From positions 1 through 11,124 of the forward strand of contig CAIMNF010000455.1 in NCBI GenBank assembly GCA_903842755.1: a stretch of 11,124 nucleotides of DNA. The letters are read 5' to 3'. The position numbers were made by a program, and so were the translations under genes. Below, in pieces: positions 6,291 to 11,124 of the stretch. Every line of letters begins with the position of its first letter. The stretch's first letter is position 1. The notes beneath the pieces were generated by a model. The model saw nothing but the letters and a program-made list of their open reading frames with translations. It had not been told where the DNA came from and ran no database searches. The stretch is from Oligoflexia bacterium (GTDB taxonomy: Bacteria > Bdellovibrionota > UBA1018 > CAIMNF01).

Positions 6291-7085
6291 TTAAAGGGGC
6301 AAAAGGCCAGAAAGTGGCACCCACCCAAACTGTTCTGTTTTATATCGTACTTTTTGCCAAACTTCATTTTCATTTACGGTGATGGTCGCTCCCACCACAC
6401 GAATTTTAATGCCAGGCTCAAGAGTCGTAATTTCTGGGTAGTTCATCCCAGGACCGCTTCGGAGCGGCTGCTTTAGGAGAGTGATCGCCGGCGGATCAAG
6501 GCTGCCTACCTTATAAATTCCATAAAACGCAAACGCAATCACCAGGGCAAGCGCACCAAACCAGCCCGAGGGCTTTAAAAACGTCTTCGTAATATTCCGC
6601 GTTTTTAAATATGCTCTAATCCAAAACAAAGACACCACCAGTACTACTAAGCCTAAGATCCCTAAAATCTCATCACTTGGAATTCGGTCTGCCATCCGCT
6701 CCACTTGATTTGATGCGGCATCTAGTCCGTTTTCCGTTAAAGGAACGATCAATTTGCTGGAAAGCTGTGTCCGAGCCGTTTTTAAACTTCGGATGATCTC
6801 GGGGTCGTGGGGATTCAGTCGATTGGCCTTCTCAAGGTAAGCCGTTGCCAGCCCAATTTGGTTCGATTTGGCCCAAAGAATTCCTAAATTATAAAAGTAG
6901 AAGGAATCATACGTCGGCTTTTGCTGTAAGAGATCAATGGCTTCTTTGTATTTGCCAGCCTTTTCAAGTTGAGTCAGCTCAGTGCCCTCTCCAGGGCCTG
7001 CGCGACTGATGGACAAGAGCAGGGTCAAACCACTAAAGACCACTCCGATCAGTGAACACCTGGCCGCCCGCCTAAATTTCTGCAT
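6291..7085 (-). CDS. BatE-like membrane protein with TPR and SH3-like domains
   Basis: The 264-residue protein has a signal peptide or first membrane helix (about residues 11-29), one or two TPR units (about 46-107), two membrane helices (about 139-157 and 175-193) and a C-terminal SH3-like domain (about 200-264). The SH3-like domain has the pattern PLRSGPGMNYPEITTLEPG, then VWQKVRYKTEQFGWVP. This order matches BatE-type proteins (TPR, membrane helices, bacterial SH3), whose precise role is unclear. Bacterial SH3 domains often bind cell wall or peptides, so the ends probably face the periplasm (inference). No batA-D genes are nearby; the partner here is bamD, 10 bases downstream. The start ATG 7085-7083 has only a weak AGG upstream. 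The name is by architecture, not proven orthology. Confidence 0.75.
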   Translation of the reverse strand: MQKFRRAARCSLIGVVFSGLTLLLSISRAGPGEGTELTQLEKAGKYKEAIDLLQQKPTYDSFYFYNLGILWAKSNQIGLATAYLEKANRLNPHDPEIIRSLKTARTQLSSKLIVPLTENGLDAASNQVERMADRIPSDEILGILGLVVLVVSLFWIRAYLKTRNITKTFLKPSGWFGALALVIAFAFYGIYKVGSLDPPAITLLKQPLRSGPGMNYPEITTLEPGIKIRVVGATITVNENEVWQKVRYKTEQFGWVPLSGLLPL

Positions 7086-7158
7086 AAGATACCTGAGACT
7101 TTACCGATTTTCCGGAATACATTGCAAGAAAAATAAGTGTTTGTTATTTAAGTAGAAG
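7086..7158. promoter_or_regulatory. Divergent promoter region between the bamD operon and the M20/AstA/AstD operon
   Basis: This 73-base AT-rich gap must drive both divergent operons. The palindrome TTGCAA (7122-7127) can be read as a -35 on both strands. Rightward it is 17 bases from TATTTA (7145-7150). Leftward it is 18 bases from TAAAGT (7103-7098). Both -10 boxes are weak (3 of 6 and 4 of 6), and both would give leaders of only a few bases. Either the transcripts are nearly leaderless or the true promoters differ. No strong Shine-Dalgarno precedes the rightward ATG. Confidence 0.3.
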
Positions 7159-8604
7159 ATGTTCACCTTGGATCGCCTCTTAGACGAAGTAAAACGGCTG
7201 GTTAGTATTCCCTCGGACGCTTATTCTGGAAATGAAGAATTAGCGCGGTATTTGCAAAGTTTAATGCAGGATTTGGGGTTTAAAGTACAACTCCAGCCCG
7301 TGCACCACTCCTTGGCGGGGCTTTCAAAACGGCAATATAATCTCATTGGGTATTCTTCTGATAATCTGGTCGATCGTTCCACTCGGCGAGGGCTTTTGTT
7401 GGTTAATCCGCTGGATGTGACCACGGGAAATCTCAATGCCCTTTGGACGGAAACGCAAGGAGAGCCTTACCGTGCGTACATCCATGGGCAAAAACTAGTC
7501 GGAGCGGGTGCGCTTCAAGGTAAAGTTGATTTTATGTGCAGGGTGATTGCTGCGGCCGAGTTGCTCGAGCGGCGTCATAAGGTTCCTCTTTATTTAGTGG
7601 GCACGGCTGGCTCCCAATTTGGAATGTTAGGAGCGCGTTTCTTAGTCGAGTCCCTTTCGGTCAATCCAAAAGAGGTCATCACGTTTGCGCCTACGCAACT
7701 TAAAACCAATCGGCAAGCTCCTGGGCATGTTGCATTTTCGGTAGAGATTGAATCGCCCACTCGCGACCGCGACTCTCGCGGATACAATCGGTGCGTTCAC
7801 CTTGAGGCGCGAGGGCGAAGCATTGATTTTTCTGCTGTGGAGAACGGCATCAATGCGTTTGATCTGTTAATGGAGCTTTTGTTAGAAGCCTCTGCGCAAG
7901 GGTTTGATTATCAGTGGTCAAAGCTTGAAACCATGGGAGCGGAAGGTGCTGTGCCCGATTTGGCGCGTGCGACCCTCTATTTGACGGCGTTTCAGTACGA
8001 GGATTTTAAGCAATTTACTAAAAATAAAATGGCTGAGAATGACCAGCACCAATACTTTAACATTGAGTATGTGGGTGCAACGGATCACGCAACAAGTTTT
8101 TTATCTGCAAGCTTAATTGAAGTCATTTTGGAGTTGGATTTTGAATGGAAGGCATTAGTGAGTGGCCTTTCTCTAGGGGAGCAAGCGCAGTTTCAGAGGC
8201 CGCACTCGGTAGGAATGCTTACGCAGATTCAAAATTTAATGAATGGAAAAACGGCCGTTCGATTTGAGCTCAGGCATTTGCCCCAGCATTCTTTGCTTCA
8301 AATTGAAGCGCAGTGGAAAGAGAAAATCCAAACGCTTTTTCACAAATATAAAGAGTTGAACTTCAATTTACAAAAAGAACGCTTATGTTACGCGATGGGC
8401 GAGCCAGTGTCAGCCGAGGGCAGTGTTTCGACTAATTATGCAAGCGATGCGGGCTGGTTTGCAAAATCCAAGTTTCCGGTTTCGGTGATTGGACTCGGTG
8501 GAGTAGACCAATTTCCAAAAGGTCCTAATGAATTTGTACGGATTAGTCAGATTGAAGAAGCCATTCAGTTTTACCGTGATTTGATATTATCGGTGTGTTT
8601 ATGA
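7159..8604 (+). CDS. M20-peptidase-fold protein with degenerate active site
   Basis: The M20 family (ArgE, DapE, carboxypeptidase G2) uses two zinc ions to hydrolyse amide bonds. This 481-residue protein keeps the fold signature throughout: the N-terminal LLDEVKRLVSIPS, a GLLLVNPLDVTTG strand, KLVGAGALQGK, LGARFLVE, a dimerisation-domain GRSIDFSAVENGINA, ELRHLP and the terminal GPNEFVRIS. By hand alignment the metal and catalytic positions are all changed: metal His to Pro84, bridging Asp to Gln120, the Glu-Glu pair to Ser152-Gln153, the Glu of GEPT to Ala177, the dimer-domain His to Asp223 and the last His to Lys454. It cannot be a normal zinc hydrolase. A larger insert lies at about residues 240-345. 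No signal peptide is seen. The start ATG 7159 has an in-frame TAG just upstream (7153). It overlaps the next gene as ATGA. Confidence 0.8.
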   Translation: MFTLDRLLDEVKRLVSIPSDAYSGNEELARYLQSLMQDLGFKVQLQPVHHSLAGLSKRQYNLIGYSSDNLVDRSTRRGLLLVNPLDVTTGNLNALWTETQGEPYRAYIHGQKLVGAGALQGKVDFMCRVIAAAELLERRHKVPLYLVGTAGSQFGMLGARFLVESLSVNPKEVITFAPTQLKTNRQAPGHVAFSVEIESPTRDRDSRGYNRCVHLEARGRSIDFSAVENGINAFDLLMELLLEASAQGFDYQWSKLETMGAEGAVPDLARATLYLTAFQYEDFKQFTKNKMAENDQHQYFNIEYVGATDHATSFLSASLIEVILELDFEWKALVSGLSLGEQAQFQRPHSVGMLTQIQNLMNGKTAVRFELRHLPQHSLLQIEAQWKEKIQTLFHKYKELNFNLQKERLCYAMGEPVSAEGSVSTNYASDAGWFAKSKFPVSVIGLGGVDQFPKGPNEFVRISQIEEAIQFYRDLILSVCL

Positions 8605-9650
8605 TTTTAATTAGGGCGGTTCAGAAGAAAGACGCCAAAGACCTTTTGAGTCTGGCCCAAACGCCCGGGATGTTTAATTTACCCACCACCCGCGAGGGGA
8701 TGATGGAGCGAATCGAGCTAGCGCAAAAATCCTTTAAAAGTTCGGGCCAGGAACTGACGAAAACAAAATATGTTTTCGTTGCCGAAGACTTGGCAAAAAG
8801 GGAAGTGGTCGCGACCTCGATGATTGCAGGTCAACACGGCACAGAACAGTCGCCTCATTACTATTTCAAAGTCGGAACAGAGAAGCATTTTTCGCCCGCC
8901 ATTCAAACCGGGTTTATTCATGGGACGCTTTTTTTAAAAGCTCAGACCGACGGTCCATCGGAATTGGGTGCGCTCTTGGTCAATGAAAAGTACCGAAATC
9001 ATCCTGCGCGCGTGGGACGGCAAATTTTCTTTGCGCGGTTTCTTTACTTACATCTCCACCGCGCCCGATTTAAGAGTGAACTGTTGGCCGAGCTTTTACC
9101 GCCATTAAATAAAAAAGGGCATTCCCCCCTTTGGGAGGCCATTGGACGCAGGTTTACCAATTTGGATTATTGGGAGGCAGATGCGTTGTCGGCAAAAAAC
9201 AAGGAATTTATTTTTGACCTTTTTCCCTCAGGCAAGATTTATACAACTTTTCTTTCGGCCGATGCGCGCAATGCGATAGGGAAAGTAGGGGTGAATACCG
9301 AACCGGTGTTGCACTTGTTAAAACGAATTGGTTTTCAGTATCAAAACGAGATCGATCCCTTTGATGGGGGGCCGCACTTAAGGGCGAAGGTCGATGACCT
9401 TAAAATTTTAAAAAAGGTAAAAGCGGTTAATTTAGGGGAAGCAAAAACAAATAAGCCCGAACTCGTCTCCGGGCTCATCACGGCGTGCAATCCGTCCGAG
9501 CCATCAAAAGGTGATTTTAGTGCGTTAAGTATTGAAGGGAGTTTGGAGGGCGACACCCTGAAGGTTGTGCCAGGAACTGACTTAAAGCAGGTTAGAAAAA
9601 TTCTAAAATTAGGCGCAAAAGAGCTCGTTTTTTTCTTGCCGTACTTTTGA
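8601..9650 (+). CDS. AstA-like acyltransferase-family protein, catalytic His missing
   Basis: AstA (arginine N-succinyltransferase) moves succinyl from succinyl-CoA to arginine, the first step of the AST catabolic pathway. This 349-residue protein matches the family along its length: an IRAVQKKDAKDLLSLA start, KYVFVAED, a YFKVGT segment, SELGALLV, SPLWEAIGRRFTNLDYWEAD, AIGKVGVNT and IDPFDGGPHL. The length is close to E. coli AstA (344). From memory of that sequence, the proton-donor His229 in IGQVHPQT corresponds here to Gly230, and the conserved EMRG motif reads ELLP. Leu125, at the succinyl-CoA site, is kept. The start ATG 8601 overlaps the upstream stop as ATGA and gives the family N-terminus; GTG 8595 would add two residues. 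Succinylation of arginine is doubtful, so no symbol is given. Confidence 0.82.
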   Translation: MILIRAVQKKDAKDLLSLAQTPGMFNLPTTREGMMERIELAQKSFKSSGQELTKTKYVFVAEDLAKREVVATSMIAGQHGTEQSPHYYFKVGTEKHFSPAIQTGFIHGTLFLKAQTDGPSELGALLVNEKYRNHPARVGRQIFFARFLYLHLHRARFKSELLAELLPPLNKKGHSPLWEAIGRRFTNLDYWEADALSAKNKEFIFDLFPSGKIYTTFLSADARNAIGKVGVNTEPVLHLLKRIGFQYQNEIDPFDGGPHLRAKVDDLKILKKVKAVNLGEAKTNKPELVSGLITACNPSEPSKGDFSALSIEGSLEGDTLKVVPGTDLKQVRKILKLGAKELVFFLPYF

Positions 9651-9659
9651 GGAGCTAAG

Positions 9660-11048
9660 ATGGAGGATGTTTCAAGTTTAATTTTAGGAAAGACGGAGAT
9701 TCCAAATGACCCAACCGGAACCTGGATGGTGGTTGCGCCTTATGAGGTTGAGCAAAAGCTAGCACGGGTGCACTACGCCTATAGTCAGATTGATCGTGCC
9801 ATTCAAGTTTCGTTGCTAGGCCAGCGGGAATGGGGCGCGCATACTTTAGAAGAGCGGCACCGGGTTTTGTGTCGCTTCGCGGAGCAGCTCCTTACGCAGA
9901 AAGAAGAGTTGCTTTCCGAATTGATGCGCGAATCCGGGCGCCCGCACCACGACGTGAGCCTTGAGTGGGCGACTCTTGAGCAATGGGTGCGTGAATTTAA
10001 GCAATTTAAGGCGGAGGAACAAGACCCTCGCGGGATCGTGGTCGTTTTAGCGTCGTGCGTTTGGCCTCTTTATTACGGGGTTCATTTTTCAATGATGGCG
10101 CTCCTTGCGGGGAACGCGGTTATTTTAAAGCCATCGGAAAAGTCCACACTCAGTACGCTCGCTTTAGCGAGTGCATTTAAGGGTGAAGGCGTGGAGCGAG
10201 TCTTACAAATGGTCGTTGGTGAAAAGGAGTTTTCAAGGCGGCTTGCGTGTCACGAGAAAGTAGGAGCCGTGGTTTTTATGGGCTCGTACGAGACCGGCAT
10301 TCGGCTCAAACAAGATACTCTTCATCAAGCGCAAAAAGAGGTTTTGCTGTATTTAGGATCAAAGAATAGCGCAATCCTTGCGCATGAGCACCCGCAGGAG
10401 GCTCTTTCGCAGTTAATCGAAGATGCGTTTCTTTCCGCCGGCCAGAATTGCCGAAGTATTTCAAAAATTTTTATACCAAGGGATCGTTTTGCGGGCTGGG
10501 TAGAGCTTTTTCACGAAGCGGCCAAGCAGTTTAAAATCGGAGCGCCTGACAGCGACGCCTGGATGGGGCCTTTGCTTGAGGATTCCATGGTGGACCGGTA
10601 TTTGAAATTTTGTGGGATTTCTGAGCGCGAAGGCGGAACGGTAGTGATGCGGGGAAAATTGCTTTCGCAGGGAAAAAAATCCAACACCGTTACTCCGACA
10701 CTTGTTGCATTTGAATCCGTGAGCGAGATGCAGCTTTTAAAAAGCATTTCGCTTCAAACCGAAATCTTATCGCCCCACGTTTCGTTGATTGGTTACCAGG
10801 ATGAGCAAGAGCTGATTGCGCTCGCCAACCAATCCCATTACGGACATTGTGCTTCTGTTTGGAGTACGGATGGGGCGGAAGCGCAAAGAGTTGCAAAAGC
10901 GCTCGAAGTAGGCGAGGTCCGAATTAATAACTCCACCTTGAAGTTAGAGCCTAATGCCGCATTTCAAGCCAAAAAGAAAAGTGGAAACCATGCCGTTCAC
11001 GGCTTTGCGGTTTACCATCAACTTGGTCTTAAAAAACGAATCGGTTAA
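9660..11048 (+). CDS. AstD-like aldehyde dehydrogenase-family protein, altered active site
   Basis: AstD oxidises N-succinylglutamate semialdehyde with NAD in the AST pathway. This 462-residue protein has the aldehyde dehydrogenase fold: ALLAGNAVILKPSE (Lys157), the GSxxTG motif at 208-213, the nucleophile loop SAGQNC (Cys264) and a TEIL segment (Glu368) where EIFGP is usual. SGNH (441-444) near the end is characteristic of AstD. The general-base Glu of the LEMGG motif is Tyr231 (LYLGS), and the oxyanion Asn of the YNFP motif is Val134 (CVWP). The Cys is thus present without its two helpers, so normal dehydrogenase turnover is unlikely, while NAD or thioester binding remains possible. The start ATG 9660 follows GAGGAG, nine bases after the previous stop. 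It ends five bases before a terminator. Confidence 0.82.
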   Translation: MEDVSSLILGKTEIPNDPTGTWMVVAPYEVEQKLARVHYAYSQIDRAIQVSLLGQREWGAHTLEERHRVLCRFAEQLLTQKEELLSELMRESGRPHHDVSLEWATLEQWVREFKQFKAEEQDPRGIVVVLASCVWPLYYGVHFSMMALLAGNAVILKPSEKSTLSTLALASAFKGEGVERVLQMVVGEKEFSRRLACHEKVGAVVFMGSYETGIRLKQDTLHQAQKEVLLYLGSKNSAILAHEHPQEALSQLIEDAFLSAGQNCRSISKIFIPRDRFAGWVELFHEAAKQFKIGAPDSDAWMGPLLEDSMVDRYLKFCGISEREGGTVVMRGKLLSQGKKSNTVTPTLVAFESVSEMQLLKSISLQTEILSPHVSLIGYQDEQELIALANQSHYGHCASVWSTDGAEAQRVAKALEVGEVRINNSTLKLEPNAAFQAKKKSGNHAVHGFAVYHQLGLKKRIG

Positions 11049-11052
11049 AATA

Positions 11053-11084
11053 AAAAACCCCATAAGAATTCTTATGAGGTTTTT
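11053..11084. terminator. Palindromic, probably bidirectional terminator
   Basis: A-rich and T-rich arms flank the perfect 16-base palindrome CATAAGAATTCTTATG (11061-11076). Pairing extends outward to 11053 and 11084, with one C-A mismatch (11060 with 11077) before CC/GG and five A-T pairs. On either strand the stem is followed by T residues, so it can end transcripts from the left operon and from a convergent gene on the right. Confidence 0.8.
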
Positions 11085-11096
11085 GAATTTTTAGTG

Positions 11097-11124
11097 TTAA
11101 AATTTACGCAGCGAGCTAATGTTG
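11097..11124 (-). CDS. Possible 3' end of a convergent gene (partial)
   Basis: On the minus strand the last bases of the window read as NISSLRKF followed by a TAA stop (11099-11097). The stop lies 12 bases beyond the bidirectional terminator, where a convergent gene would be expected to end. Eight residues are too few to identify a product, and chance cannot be excluded. Confidence 0.35.

Noticed and set aside
6281..6373. Longer bamD reading frame from the ATG at 6373
   Set aside because: It overlaps the BatE-like gene by over 80 bases and puts a cysteine-containing stretch in front of a complete lipoprotein signal peptide.
7159..11048. Functional arginine succinyltransferase (AST) catabolic operon
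   Set aside because: The AstA- and AstD-like products lack key catalytic residues, AstB and AstC are not adjacent, and the third gene is an M20 fold rather than AstE, which is of a different (M14-type) family.

Overview
The window looks like chromosome of a motile Gram-negative (diderm) bacterium. The best guess is a member of Bdellovibrionota (Bdellovibrio-like). The reasons are a flgJ-flgM-flgN-flgK-flgL cluster followed by csrA and fliW, a BamD lipoprotein (so an outer membrane is present), and AstA/AstD-type proteins nearby. The lineage is inference; nothing here proves it. No tRNA, rRNA, CRISPR, IS or prophage signal was seen.

Region 1 (1-3894, + strand) is a late flagellar operon. It holds the end of an upstream gene, then a short FlgJ (rod-binding part only), the anti-sigma factor FlgM, the export chaperone FlgN, and its expected clients FlgK and FlgL (the hook-filament junction). 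Genes overlap or nearly touch, except for an 81-base gap before flgN. Two RNA structures stand out. A 13-bp hairpin buries the flgJ ribosome-binding site, and a small hairpin before flgN shows a GGA motif in its loop, as CsrA targets do. Region 2 (3895-4888, +) encodes CsrA and its antagonist FliW, which in other bacteria tie translation to flagellin export. They are 137 bases apart and each may have its own promoter.

Region 3 (4914-7085, - strand) is a compact three-gene operon. It reads a BatE-like membrane protein (TPR, two membrane helices, SH3-like domain), then BamD of the outer-membrane protein assembly machine, then a cytoplasmic-looking TPR protein. It converges on fliW.

Region 4 (7159-11048, +), divergent from region 3, is the most unusual part. 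It is a tight three-gene operon ending at a palindromic terminator: an M20-peptidase-fold protein, an AstA-like (arginine N-succinyltransferase family) protein and an AstD-like (succinylglutamate-semialdehyde dehydrogenase family) protein. Hand alignment to family motifs suggests that all three have lost ancestral catalytic residues while keeping their folds. The M20 protein lacks every metal ligand and the catalytic Glu. The AstA-like protein has Gly where the catalytic His belongs. The AstD-like protein keeps its Cys but has Tyr and Val for the catalytic Glu and Asn. Simple decay would give stops and frameshifts, and none are seen. A repurposed set of enzyme-derived proteins is therefore the candidate undescribed system. 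The last ~28 bases may be the 3' end of a convergent gene.
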